Source: Limnoperna fortunei (Eukaryota > Mollusca > Bivalvia > Mytilida > Modiolidae). From it: 64,000 nt of DNA. Positions within the stretch are counted from its first letter, which is position 1. Every line of letters begins with the position of its first letter. This document shows, one piece after another, positions 35,895 to 48,682 of this stretch. The stretch covers positions 1,599,075-1,663,074 of the forward strand of contig OX104119.1 in assembly GCA_944474755.1 (NCBI GenBank), in the 5' to 3' direction. Position numbers and translations under genes: made by a program. The notes under the pieces are model-generated. The model saw nothing but the letters and a program-made list of their open reading frames with translations. It did no database searches and was not told where the DNA came from.

Positions 35895-38390
35895 GACAAT
35901 ACTACCTTGATGGTAGTCAAGAACAGGAACAAACATCCAACAGTCTTCATTGACACTGCTACCTTGATGGTAGTCAAGAACAGGAACAAACATCCAACAG
36001 TCTTCATTGACACTGCTACCTTAATGGTAGTCAAGAACAGGAACAAACATCCAACAGTCTTCATTGACACTGCTACCTTGATGGTAGTCAAGAACAGGAA
36101 CAAACATCCAACAGTCTTCATTGACACTGCTACCTTGATGGTAGTCAAGAACAGGAACAAACATCCAACAGTCTTCATTGGCACTGCTACCTTGATGGTA
36201 GTCAAGAACAGGAACAAACATCCAACAGTCTTCATTGACACTGCTACCTTGATGGTAGTCAAGAACAGGAACAAACATCCAACAGTCTTCATTGACACTG
36301 CTACCTTGATGGTAGTCAAGAACAGGAACAAACATCCAACAGTCTTCATTGACACTGCTACCTTGATGGTAGTCAAGAACAGGAACAAACATCCAACAGT
36401 CTTCATTGACACTGCTACCTTGATGGTAGTCAAGAACAGGAACAAATATCCTACAGTCTTCATTGACACTGCTACCTTGATGGTAGTCAAGAACAGGAAC
36501 AAACATCCTACAGTCTTCATTGACACTGCTACCTTGATGGTAGTCAAGAAAATAAACATCCAACAGTCTTCACTGACACTGCTACCTTGATGGTAGTCAA
36601 GAACAGGAACAAATATCCAACAGTCTTCATTGACACTGCTACCTTGATGGTAGTCAAGAACAGGAACAAATATCCTACAGTCTTCATTGGCACTGCTACC
36701 TTGATGGTAGTCAAGAAAATAAACATCCAACAGTCTTCATTGACACTGCTACCTTGATGGTAGTCAAGAACAGGAACAAACATCCTACAGTCTTCATTGA
36801 CACTGCTACCTTGATGGTAGTCAAGAACAGGAACAAACATCCTACAGTCTTCATTGGCACTGCTACCTTGATGGTAGTCAAGAACAGGAACAAACATCCA
36901 ACAGTCTTCATTGACACTGCTACCTTGATGGTAGTCAAGAACAGGAACAAACATCCAACAGTCTTCATTGGCACTGCTACCTTGATGGTAGTCAAGAACA
37001 GGAACAAACATCCAACAGTCTTCATTGGCACTGCTACCTTGATGGTAGTCAAGAACAGGAACAAACATCCAACAGTCTTCATTGACACTGCTACCTTGAT
37101 GGTAGTCAAGAACAGGAACAAACATCCAACAGTCTTCATTGACACTGCTACCTTGATGGTAGTCAAGAACAGGAACAAATATCCTACCGTCTTCATTGAC
37201 ACTGCTACCTTGATGGTAGTCAAGAACAGGAACAAACATCCAACAGTCTTCATTGACACTGCTACCTTGATGGTAGTCAAGAACAGGAACAAACATCCTA
37301 CCGTCTTCATTGACACTGCTACCTTGATGGTAGTCAAGAACAGGAACAAACATCCTACAGTCTTCATTGACACTGCTACCTTGATGGTAGTCAAGAACAG
37401 GAACAAACATCCTACAGTCTTCATTGACACTGCTACCTTGATGGTAGTCAAGAACAGGAACAAACATCCTACAGTCTTCATTGACACTGCTACCTTGATG
37501 GTAGTCAAGAACAGGAACAAACATCCTACAGTCTTCATTGGCACTGCTACCTTGATGGTAGTCAAGAACAGGAACAAACATCCAACAGTCTTCATTGACA
37601 CTGCTACCTTGATGGTAGTCAAGAACAGGAACAAACATCCAACAGTCTTCATTGACACTGCTACCTTGATGGTAGTCAAGAACAGGAACAAACATCCTAC
37701 AGTCTTCATTGACACTGCTACCTTGATGGTAGTCAAGAACAGGAACAAACATCCAACAGTCTTCATTGACACTGCTACCTTGATGGTAGTCAAGAACAGG
37801 AACAAACATCCAACAGTCTTCATTGACACTGCTACCTTGATGGTAGTCAAGAACAGGAACAAACATCCTACAGTCTTCATTGGCACTGCTACCTTAATGG
37901 TAGTCAAGAACAGGAACAAATATCCAACAGTCTTCATTGACACTGCTACCTTGATGGTAGTCAAGAACAGGAACAAACATCCTACAGTCTTCATTGACAC
38001 TGCTACCTTGATGGTAGTCAAGAACAGGAATAAACATCCTACAGTCTTCATTGACACTGCTACCTTGATGGTAGTCAATAACAGGAACAAACATCCTACA
38101 GTCTTCATTGACACTGCTACCTTGATGGTAGTCAAGAACAGGAATAAACATCCTACAGTCTTCATTGACACTGCTACCTTGATGGTAGTCAAGAACAGGA
38201 ACAAATATCCAACAGTCTTCATTGACACTGCTACCTTGCTGAAAGTCAAGAAAATAAACATCCAACAGTCTTCATTGTCACAGATACTTTTCAAAGTCAA
38301 GACAAGATTCAACATCTAACAGCATTCACTGACACAGCTACCTGGATGAAAGTAAAGAATAGACTCAAACATCCAACATTCTTTATTGTA
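35895..38390. repeat. 57-bp minisatellite, about 42 units
   Basis: The unit is 'ctgctaccttgatggtag' + 'tcaagaacaggaacaaacatccaacagtcttcattgaca', repeated from ~35.90 to ~38.26 kb, followed by about two strongly diverged units to 38.39 kb. Interior units differ at a few positions only (cca/cct, gaca/ggca, aaaca/aaata), which suggests recent homogenisation. Units with a 4-bp shortening ('aagaaaataaacatcc') occur near 36.55, 36.72 and 38.25 kb. Because 57 is divisible by three and the unit lacks stops in several frames, ORFs up to 534 codons appear on both strands (19-residue periodicity); I do not accept these as genes. Each unit contains two overlapping inverted repeats (CTACC/GGTAG and CTTGA/TCAAG). 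Confidence 0.95.
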
Positions 38391-38879
38391 CAACAAAAAT
38401 ATGTTTTTATTTTAAATTTTAAACCTACGGATATTAGCGTTATTGATTGAAGAAATAATAAGACGTTTTCCTGGTTATCCAAGCAAATTATTCAAATTTC
38501 TATCAATATAATATGATACGTGTTGTTGATTTAATAATTATATTTGTAATTTTAAGTTTTAATGTGAAGAATAATTACAGAAAGAACTAACTGTTCAGGT
38601 TTTGTACATATTTCAAAGACAATTAATAAAACTAATAAGTAACCAAATGATGGTATTTTGGTTTTTGCTTGTTTAATAGTATAATGTTCAAATGGTTAAG
38701 ATATTGATTTTAACTTTCTTCAGTGCAGAAATATAGTCATACAGCTCACATTTTTAAAAATGTTGGTTTTCACAATAAACTGTAGTTGAATTATTTGTCC
38801 TTCTTTATCCATTCGGAAAACTTGCGGTCGTGCTATAGATTATTATTTAATCAGCATTGTACCACTTTTATATTTAGCA

Positions 38880-41700
38880 AGCCTCTCAACACAAACTTTG
38901 CAAACGGAAATGAATATACAGTTGGGTGCAGTCCTTACGTTACATGCTAGTTAACATGTAGAGCAGATATTCTGACTGCTTAAACTTAAATTCGAGCAGA
39001 GAATTTGACTGGTTTAAGCAGAGATTTTGACAACCTAAGTTGACTTGGGCTGTTCTTTTGACAATTGTTGTACAATATATTTCTGTCCATTTGAAAATTT
39101 TGACAATTTCTGTCAACTGGACATTTTTGTTCTTTGGACAATTTCTGTCCTCTGGACGATATTTTTTCTTCCGACAATTTCTGTCCTCTGGACATCTTTT
39201 TTTCTTTTGACAATTTTGGCACGTTAAAAGTTTGTCAACGGGACAGTTTTGTTCTGACAATTTTGTAACGTGACAAGTTTGTCCATTGGACAATTTTTTA
39301 TTTTGGAAATTTATGTCCACTTCAACTTTTCAACCTTTCGACTGACACTATAAACCACTTCTAACCTTACCTTTTTTATGATTTTTGACAATTTATTTAG
39401 GAAAGATCGGTTTATTTTACCGTACGTCGACTTATTTTATCTGCGAGTTGTAAAGGTATACGAAAGATGAAAATCAAATCGTGTGTCGTTTATTAAAATC
39501 AAAGTACCGAACACAATCGATATAAAATAAATTAGTAAGAACAGAATTTCATATTGAAGATTTGTTTGCTATTTACGTGCTTCCCGATATCATTGCGTAT
39601 TTTTTTTTTAAATCTGATGTCTCAAAAACATATTACTAATTGCGCCGTTGTTTCCTTTAACTAAAAATTAATGTACAGTCAAATAAAGTGAGACACATCT
39701 TTTTATACAAATATCTATCAATCAAGCAATTCTTCGATATCATAATATTAATTAGTACGACTCTTGAACTTAGCAATCGTTCAAAATATAAATTAAGTCT
39801 ACATATATCCAATTGAAAGTACATTGCAATAACCAAATTTTGCGATAAAAATTAAAAACAGATCTGTATTTTAACCACTAAATCTCATTATAGTACACAA
39901 CTACTTAACATAATGTAAAATATCTTATATTTACAATGGTAACACCCACATTTTGTCTATACCAGTAATTGTAACATGGTTTTTAATTTCATCTGTGGGG
40001 ACTTGAAAATGAGTTTATATATGTTATATTTGTTAAATTGCATCCCTTAGGTCTCACAATTAAACTTTAATGTAAAATATGGTTTTATTTTGCACATGGA
40101 AAGTGGTTTTTAATTGCAACCCCAATGTCTCAGGACTTGTTTTATATGTGGTAAAAGATTTTTAGTTGCAACGCTAAAATCTCAAGCACGTGTTTTTGAT
40201 AAATATTGTTTTAATTGCATTTTCAAGGTTTCAGGATTGATTTTATTTATAGAATATGGCTTTTGTATTGTATCAACTGCCTAATTTTATATGTGAAATA
40301 TGGTTTTAATTGCTTCACTGTATATTCCAAAGCAATTTTGTACTTGTACTGTGCTTTTTGATTGCATCTTTTTAGAATCAGGAATGATTTTTTATGTAAA
40401 ATTTGGTTTTAATTCCAGCATTTATATCCCAAGAGCGATTTTATACATAAAATATGGTTTTTAATTTTATAGCTCAGGTCTCAGGATTGATTTTATATGT
40501 AAAATATAGTCTTTATTTCCATTACTAAGGCCTCAGGAATGATTTTCTATGTAAAATATGGTTTATAATTGCATGACTAAGGTCTCCAGTCAGAATGATT
40601 TTATATGTGAAATGTGGTTTTCACTAAACTGTTAGTGATTTTATATGTTAAATATGGTTGTTAATTGCATTACCTGGTCGAGTGGTTAAGGTAGTTCGTC
40701 TACTATTGGTTACGTGGCCTGTCACCACATAGATGCCGGTTCGATTCTTACTGCAGGCAGGGTGTACTTGAATTCAATCTTAATTGACAATGATTGCCAG
40801 ATTTCCTATCGCAGGCCGGGCGTTCTCTCCGGGTACTTCGGCTTCCACCCCATATAAAAACTGGACGCCATAATGTAGCTGAAAAATTGCTAAAAGTGGT
40901 GTTGAAACACCATTCATGCACATATTTGCATTAAAAGGGTTTCAGGCTTGATTTTATATGTGGATTCTGGTTTGTATTGCTTAAATCTCAAGATTGGTTT
41001 TATATGTTAAATATGGATTTTAAGTGAAATGCTTAGATCTTCAGAGTGATTTTATATGCGAAACATGGTTTTTGATTATATTGCGTTAGTCTTATTAGTG
41101 ATTTGTTAAATATATTTTTGATAGTATTGCCATGGTTTCAGGACTGACTTAATATGCAAAATATGGTTTTGATTACATTGATATATTCTCATTTGTGATT
41201 TTATATGTTAAATATATTTTTTAATTGTATTGCAACAGTTTAAGGATTGATTTTATATGTAAAATATAGTTTTAATTCCATCACTAATGTCTCAGGATAG
41301 ATTTAATATTTTAAATATGGCTTTTTAATTGCATTGTTAAGGTCTCCAGAGTTATTTTATATGTGAAATATGGCTTTAGTGCATTGCTATAGTCTCTTGA
41401 ATGATTTTTGTTGTTAAATATAGTTTTAATAGCATTGTTAAAGTCTTAGGATTCACTTTATATATGAAATGTGGTTTTTAATTGTATTGCATTAGAATCA
41501 GGATTGATTTTTTATGTGAAATAGATTTTTCAATTGGATCGCTAAAGTTTTTGGAGCGATTTTATATGAGAAATAACGTTTTTAATTTTATCGTAAAGGT
41601 TTTTGGAGTGATTTTATGTATTTTATATGGTTTCAATTTACATTTCTATCCTCTCTGGGGTGATTTGATATGAGTAAGATGTTTTTATTAGGAATTTTAT
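38880..41700. repeat. Array module, copy 2 (related to 25.3-26.6 kb)
   Basis: 39.03-39.31 kb holds short degenerate repeats of about 36 bp ('gacaatttctgtcctctgga'). 39.34-39.95 kb is a spacer that matches 25.55-26.1 kb. 39.96-41.69 kb is a degenerate ~52-bp tandem repeat ('ggtctcaggattgatttta' + 'tatgtaaaatatggttttaattgcattgctaa'), roughly 28-30 units, interrupted by a SINE. ORFs here (including the minus-strand lysine-rich ones at 38.9-39.3 kb) are repeat-derived. Confidence 0.7.
40672..40915 (+). mobile_element. tRNA-derived SINE inserted in the 52-bp array
   Basis: tRNA-like head with an A-box-like 'ctggtcgagtggttaaggta' and a B-box-like 'ccggttcgattctta'. It is followed by 'ttctctccgggtacttcggc', 'taaaaactggacgcc' and 'aaaagtggtgttgaaacacc'. 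Both flanks are array units, so the SINE landed in an existing array. Confidence 0.85.
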
Positions 41701-42059
41701 GGGTGTTGTGTATTAAATTATGGAATAAAATAAAAAAGCATATTCATTGGATGTAGGCAGAAAAATTTGAAATATAAATAAAATTATATACTAAACAACC
41801 AAAATAAGATTGCTCAATAATACTACTATTAATTATAATAAAAATAGAAATAATAATTATAATAATCATAATAATAACATAAAAATAATAGTAAGTTACA
41901 GACTAAATTTTAACCACAACAGCTGGCTATACAATTACCGAAACGCGGACTGGAAAATAACTGTGTTGTTTGAAATACGTAGATTTCGGCAATTAAGTTT
42001 TCTAGTGACACATTGACAATTTGACAAAGTGATTAAATAAAGCATTGATGTTGACTCTT

Positions 42060-42260
42060 TTGTCAAAAAAGACATTTTGTCACGGGACAACTGACAAGCA
42101 GAGATTTTGACCGGTTTTGTCCACAGGACAGTTTTGTCACGTGACATTTGAAAGCAGAGATTTTGACCGTTTTTGTCCATTGGACAATTTTGTCACGTGA
42201 CATTTGAAAGAAGATCTTATGACCTTTTTTGTCAATTTGACAAAGGCAGAGGTTTAAACC
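42060..42260. repeat. ~56-bp tandem repeat with palindromic TGTCACGTGACA
   Basis: Three units of 'gcagagattttgaccgtttttgtcc' + 'attggacaattttgtcacgtgacatttgaaa'. The first is imperfect (cacggg). It belongs to the same family as the arrays at 39.05 and 5.2 kb. Confidence 0.7.
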
Positions 42261-42339
42261 TTTTTTGTCCAATTTGCAAAATCAGAGAATTTGACAATAT
42301 TTTAAAGCAGATATTTGGAGTTAACTTCCCAGACAGCAA

Positions 42340-42605
42340 GCCTTGGTTGGGCCAACGTTGGGCCAACGTCGGAAAATAATGTTGAGCCAACGTTATAAGT
42401 GCAAAGTGGGCCAACGTTGGGCCAACATGTTGGTTTTATGTTAAGCCAATGTCGTCATTTCTAACTGCCAACTTAGAACCAACATTGGGTCAACGTCGTC
42501 ATATCTATCTGCCAACGTTGGGTCAATGTCGTAATGTCTTTACCCCAGCTGAGAGCAATCGTTAAGGCCAATACAGTTATTTCTAATCGCCAACATTGGG
42601 CCCCT
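42340..42605. repeat. Short repeat array with 'gggccaacgttgg' core
   Basis: Repeats of 'ttgggccaacgt' and 'gttgggtcaacgtcgt' at irregular spacing. The core TTGGGCCAA/CCAACGTTGG is self-complementary. Similar arrays occur in many invertebrates and fish (general knowledge). It is non-coding. Confidence 0.75.
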
Positions 42606-42699
42606 TGTATCAAAATAGAGCAGACTACAACCAAACCATAGATCAACAATGTACCAAACAAAAGCCAATTAGATGAAGACGTTCTTTATTTATCCACTA

Positions 42700-45300
42700 T
42701 GTATAGCATTATATGTGAATTTAATGGTCTTGGAGATTTGGTCCACCTATAAGTTGGCAGCTAATCAAAAATCCGTATAGATGTAAAAGAATAAATCCTT
42801 GGATAGACATAGTGCTATGAACAAGTCAATAAATACTGAACACACTATGTTTTCTTCACATCATAGATATATTATTTATATAATAATGTTGTGTTTAGCA
42901 TTCACTATGCCAAAATAGTGGCCAGGGTTGAAGGACATTCTGACAGAAAGTATAATAATGTATTATATATGTCTGTATCCTGTTCTGTGTCGCCGTTTCT
43001 GTTGTCATGGCGTTACTTTAGAAGCGCTTAAATTTTAAAAATTAAAAGGTCACGAAATATGTAAATAAAATTTTTTATTTGACTTTAATTTAACATACAT
43101 TTAACTGTTGCCTGCCCTACAATATTTATGTATTGCATAAAGCAGGTTTCACATAAACTAATTTGTACATTACATTAGCCATGCTATTCAGCTTTACAGC
43201 TCAATTTTTTTTAATAGTATATGCCTATATGTTTGTTAAATCCTTTCAGACCTCAAATTCATAGTAATATCCATGTTTTAGACATTGGGAATATATTACA
43301 CTTTTTATAAATAACATTTAATCCTATTTGTTAAGATCTTCCCAGGAAATATGGTTATTCCATGCCATGTATAGTCTGGGTGTGATTTATATGTGAGATG
43401 TGTATACTCGGGGTATACTGTAGTAATTAATTAACAATCTCCAGATAAAGCTCTTAACACATTTGGAATATGACCTAATTACTGGAGAAAGGAAACATTT
43501 AAATAACTATATTTAAAGCATTATGAAATTTGAAAGAATAAAAATTTATTACTGTTAAAAATATGTGCATTACTCAGATACTATAAAGTACTTTTCACCG
43601 TGTTATTTTATGTGAAGTTATCCTTAATTTTCATTTACTAGTACGATTGATAATTTACAAATGAAGTAATGAATGTGTATTACTGTGTACAAGTGATTCA
43701 ATACATTTTAAATATAAAGTGGGAAAACAAAGAAACTGTTACCATTAGCAATAAACAAAATATTTCAAGCTACAGTGTGTACTAATGTATCTCAAATTAG
43801 AAGAATGGCCGAAGCAAATGAAACTAAATTACAAATCTTTTTTAATATTTAGAATTTATTTTTAAAAACCTCTTAATTACATTAAAATTAGAATGAGAGA
43901 AACACATGTGAGAACTATATTCATTAAAAAACTAAATTTACTTACTTGTAAAGTTGTGTATTAAACCGATGCAGCTAGACGTGGGAAATCTAGCGATGTT
44001 AGATCAGATAAGGTGATAGGTCATAACAATCCCAGCAGATTCCTCAAATTTAAGACCGATTAGTATACTTGTCAACGTAAAGTTTCATACAGATATAAAA
44101 TATAATATATAATTTTGCAAATAAAAATATTCCTCACTTTGAAAGTTTAATAAAAATGGAAAACAATTATTATAATTTAGAAAACCATCATTTGCATAAT
44201 CTTCTATACTTGTATATAAGTTTTTGCTTATGCTGTATCGTCATGTTTGTAGATCCGATACCTAATAAGTGTTTTGGTTGGTAGTTTCCTTTAAACCCAT
44301 TATATAATATTTTTAACTATATGTATTGTGTATTTAATAGATAATTGTCATAATCTTGAAATCGTATATTCATTATTATGTTATGCAGAAAGATAACATG
44401 TTATGTTAATTTGTCATTACGTTGTTGTTCATTCTGATCATCTTTAACATTATCGGACGTTATCGTTTCGTACTTTTTGGATAAGAAAGAGCGCGAAAAG
44501 TAAAATATGACCCCAGCAGACAAGAAAAGTGTACTGTAATATGTAGTATAGCATTTTAGAGGTACCGGAGCGCTAATTAACTAGTCGGGTGCCGGGTGAA
44601 CATAAATTACAAATATCACACTTCACAAAGTTATACATGTTTTATGCTTATAAGTTTTACATCAAACGCCCAAAATAATACTAGTCACGTGACTATTGGT
44701 CCAATCATACATGAAAGTAACCAGAAGACAAAAACCGGACTTGGACTAAATCACCACCAAATGACTGCAAATGTTTTATAACACGTTGAGTACATGGCAC
44801 ATGGAGGAGCTCTTTTGTTGGGTATTTCTTATATATGGAATACGCATGAATTTTTGTGTTTATAATTACATGTGTAAGTTATGTTTACATTGACCCATAT
44901 CTATGATGAACAAATTTGCGTATATATTATTATATATTTACTTATTTACTATTATTAAAGTACTTATAAAATTTTATACCAATTAGAAATCCTGTTGGAA
45001 AAATCTACTTGCTGGGATGTATAGTTTTGGATCAAAGTATGATATCTAGAACTTGAACATCTGTTTTGCTTGTAGCTGCATGGCATGTATACGTGATAAC
45101 AGCATGGGCAATATAACAATCCGGCATGAAATTCAAAACAATCTACAATCAATAAAGGACAAAAACTGTTTTATATCATCCTTACCTTTACATGAATAAA
45201 TATTGAACATTTAAATAAGAAAGAATCAACTGTGCATGAGCGTGTTATTTTGAAACATAGACGCAACTTTTGTTTATTATGACTGGTACAGCGTCATGGA
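42700..45300. other. AT-rich stretch, no gene seen
   Basis: Only short isolated ORFs without domain or splice context; no named repeat recognised. Confidence 0.5.
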
Positions 45301-45310
45301 CTGAAAATAA

Positions 45311-45553
45311 GGGCCTCTATGGCGGAGTGGTTATGGTAGTTCTTTTCTATTAGCTCACGTGACCTGTCAACAATGAAGTTGCTGATTCGAGTCTCACTGC
45401 GAGCAGGGTGCGCTCGACTCCAGTCTTAATTGACAAGGTACGCCTTTTTCCTACAGAAGGTGTCGAGGGTTTTCTATGGGTATTCTAGCCTCTTCCCCAA
45501 TAAAACTGGTTGATGATATTGACTACATTTGGCGTTAAACACCAAACAAACAC
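45311..45553 (+). mobile_element. tRNA-derived SINE
   Basis: Head 'gggcctctatggcggagtgg' with B-box-like 'ctgattcgagtctcac', then 'cagggtgcgctcgactcc', 'ttttctatgggtattctagc', 'aataaaactgg' and 'tggcgttaaacaccaaacaaa'. Slightly shortened in the last part of the body. Confidence 0.85.
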
Positions 45554-45959
45554 AGACACACATAGAAATAAATATAAATAATTAAATAAAGTAGAAATAT
45601 AAAATGATATGTTTGACATTTTAATGAATGCAGACTGCACAATTGCAATTACCAACGTTAAACTAGACAGAGTCTCCATGTCAAGAAAAAGGTATTGGTT
45701 TGGAACAATTTCTTTGCTGTTTGCTGTTTACTATCCCCTGTGGTCTATAGGTCTTTTAAATTTATTCAATATCTTTTAACTTAATATTGCGAAAATTTCT
45801 GGACCAATTTTCCCACTTTTGTGCATCCACGTCATTTCAACTAACGCTACTTTCCTGAAATCCATCGTTTTGAATATGGAGAGCACACTGCAACATAAAG
45901 CGTTAGACGGCAGAGGATTCACTGAATTAAAAAAAACACATTAAAAGTTAAAACGCCAT

Positions 45960-47960
45960 TTGTTTCTGAGAAAAAATTAAAAGGTCTTTCCCAATGGTCA
46001 TCTAAAGTCAGAGAATATATGTGATGCTATTGAATTTTGTGTCTTGCTAAGAACAAAATGTCACTTCCATAAAAATGCTCGTTGCAAGAGACAAAATGCA
46101 ACTTCCTGTCATGCAATGACATATTTTAGAAAAGCACAACATTCTGATGCTAAACATATGGTTGCTAAGGACTTTTATAACAGTTACCTGGTTGCTATGG
46201 AATGACCTTGACGTATGACCTTTGAAGTTTGGCTCAAAATAAAGCTTTGTTCATACTGACCCCTTTTAAACCTATATGTTTACTAAATTATCTTTAAACG
46301 TTTTAAAGTTTTAACCAAAATACCTATTAACCGAAACGCGTCAAGGGCTGTAACTCGAAAACGGTTCATCGCCCAGCTTCGGGCTAATGTACCAAATTAA
46401 GGTCTCCATAGAGGAGTATTTTTCCTATTTATTGTCTCCTTCTATTTTTTATGGTTTATGAGATATAGTGCTAACGAGACCTTTCACCTTGACTTTTGAC
46501 CTTTGACCTTGACATTTTAAAATGTAATAAATGTCACTTAGGATCAATGGTTGTGGTCCGTAGTCTCTAGGACTTAAAATTTTCGAGAAAAAGAAAAAAC
46601 AATTTTACTCGTTGTGACATTTTTCAGGTCAAAAACAAGTAAACAGGAAGTTGGTAGGAAGATAGAAATGTGCACGTTAAATTGTCGCCAGCCTACATTT
46701 TGAACACTTTAGATTTTAAGAATCGGTTACGGTTTCTGAGGGGGCCTCGCTGGCCGAGTGGTCAAGGTAGTTCGTCTACTATTGATCACGTGGTCTATAA
46801 ACACTGAGGTTGCGGGTTCGATTCTCACTGCAGGCAGGGTGTACTCGACTTCAATCTTAATTGACAAGAATTGCCAGTTTTACTACCGCAGGTCGGGGAT
46901 TTCTCCGGGTACTCCGGCTTCTTCCCCAATAAAAACTGAACGCAATGATAAAGGTGACAAATTGCTGAAAGTGGCGTTAAACACCATCAAACAAACAAAC
47001 AAACGGTTTCGGAATTTTTCTTCTAGCAAGGGTTTTTGTGTTCGCCAGATGACTTTTTTACTAAACATAGATCGGTCTAAAAGCATGGGCCATGTCATTT
47101 CCGGATAATATAGATTAATGGGACCAAGTATCGAAATGATATGTCGAGACACTTTTTGGCAGACCTCCGGTCATACAATATGATATTCGGATACACTTAG
47201 TGATCCCGATACAGTTTCCCTTGTATTGTCCGCTTCAATTTTGTACGGTTAAAGTGTTATTTTATTAAAACTGTTTACGGTCTCTGCAATTTTGAAAATG
47301 GCTGCCCATAACCGTTCGACTTTTGTCTGAAATCGAAGGGCTTGACATATTGGTCACAAAAAACTTATTTGTTTACTATATAATCTGTAAACGGTTTTAA
47401 AGTTATTGAGAAATAACGCAGATTACGATATGTTTTTGACCGCCATTTTGAAACCAATCAACCGAATCATGCACTTCTGGGGATCAAATTGTAGGTCATT
47501 TAATTCTCTTTCAAATAAACCATATGTTTTCATCATCATCTGTAACGTTTAGAAAGCTAGAAACAAAAGACCATTTTTCAAAATACGAATCAAGGCAACA
47601 ACTCAAAAACGACAAGTTTTACGCTTTCGTACCTCACACATTTTTGTACATTGCGATGTGACAAACATTTTTCCCTTGAATTGTCTGCTTCAATTTTGTA
47701 CGGTTTACGTGTTATTCTATAAAAACTGCTTACGGTGTCGGCCATTTTGAAAATGGTTGCCCGTAACCATTCGACTTTGGTCTTAAACCGAAAGGCTTGT
47801 TATAATCGTCACAAAAAATTATATGTTTACTAAACAAAATTTAATAGCGGCCATTTTGAAAATGGTGGACCGAAAAAAAATGATCCCGGATTGCTTTATT
47901 TAAAAAACATCGATCTTTGTTTACAAAAAAACTTGGGCAAACTACAAATTTAGTACACGG
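45960..47960. repeat. Complex dispersed-repeat region with a ~455-bp internal direct repeat
   Basis: 47216-47395 and 47670-47845 are about 80% alike by eye: 'ttcccttgtattgtccgctt', 'caattttgtacggtt', 'ttttgaaaatggctgccc', 'ccgttcgactttt', 'tcacaaaaaa'. Around 46.2-46.5 kb are repeated 'tgaccttgac' and 'tgacctttgacct' motifs. A SINE is inserted at 46.74 kb. Nothing coding is supported. Confidence 0.55.
46737..47002 (+). mobile_element. tRNA-derived SINE with target-site duplication
   Basis: The best-preserved copy. The head has A-box 'tggccgagtggtcaagg' and B-box 'gggttcgattc' (tRNA-Leu/Ser-like style, inferred). The body has 'ttctccgggtactccggc', 'cttcttccccaataaaaac' and 'gctgaaagtggcgttaaac', and the tail is (CAAA)n. 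'acggtttc' at 46729-46736 is repeated at 47003-47010 and is the likely target-site duplication. The ORFs crossing it are not genes. Confidence 0.9.
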
Positions 47961-48682
47961 GGAATGACGTTTTGCAGAGGTTATGTCTGGGAACTCATAA
48001 TGTTCTTAGTGCTGGAGAGTTATATAGAGATAAAAATATTATTTTTCTTTTCTGTGTGGGCGAAAACGAATTTCCGATAAGTTTGACATATGTGTATGTT
48101 GGAAAGATTATTGTAAGAGTTTACATTTATATCAACAAATTTTTATACTATACAGGGTTTCTTTTGGTAGAGGTTTTTTCGAATCACAAATACAAACTGC
48201 TCACTGCGTATGTTACAGCTTATGTTCCTCTTGTAGACTAAAAAAATGTACGTTTTGAAAATACGGCGGTTTTTTTCATTTTGATGATGCGTTTTTCTGC
48301 AGTAAATTTGGACCTGTGATCTTGTTTGTTCGATACCTCTCGGGTAATGTCGTTTGCGGTTAAGGAGGGAAAAGTATCGCGGTTTTTCCATTGGACGTCA
48401 CGAAAACTGACGAACTTTCGTAAACAACGAAAGGCTTGTCTGAAAACAAAACGTCATGTATTTAAATTTAGTTAGTTGATGATGACACATGGGAAGATGG
48501 CGTAATAATTTTTATAAGTTTTGGAAGGTATAAAAGTGTGTTAATAGATAATTTAAATCTATAACAGTTCCCCACTATGAAGTAAACCCCGTAACAATGC
48601 ATTGAACAACCGATAAGACCGAGTTTTGGTTCTAATTATATTGATTTGTATCCTTTATTAATGCTCTAAAAATTAATTTTAG

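Noticed and set aside
35852..38319. ORFs of 180-534 codons on both strands across the 57-bp array
   Set aside because: Period divisible by three with no stop in several frames explains them all; opposite-strand and overlapping ORFs cannot all be genes, and none has a start or signal outside the array that looks real.
46741..46830. tRNA-like sequence with good A and B boxes (also at 40.67, 45.31 and 63.3 kb)
   Set aside because: Continuous with the SINE body and CAAA-rich tail; these are SINE heads, not functional tRNA genes.
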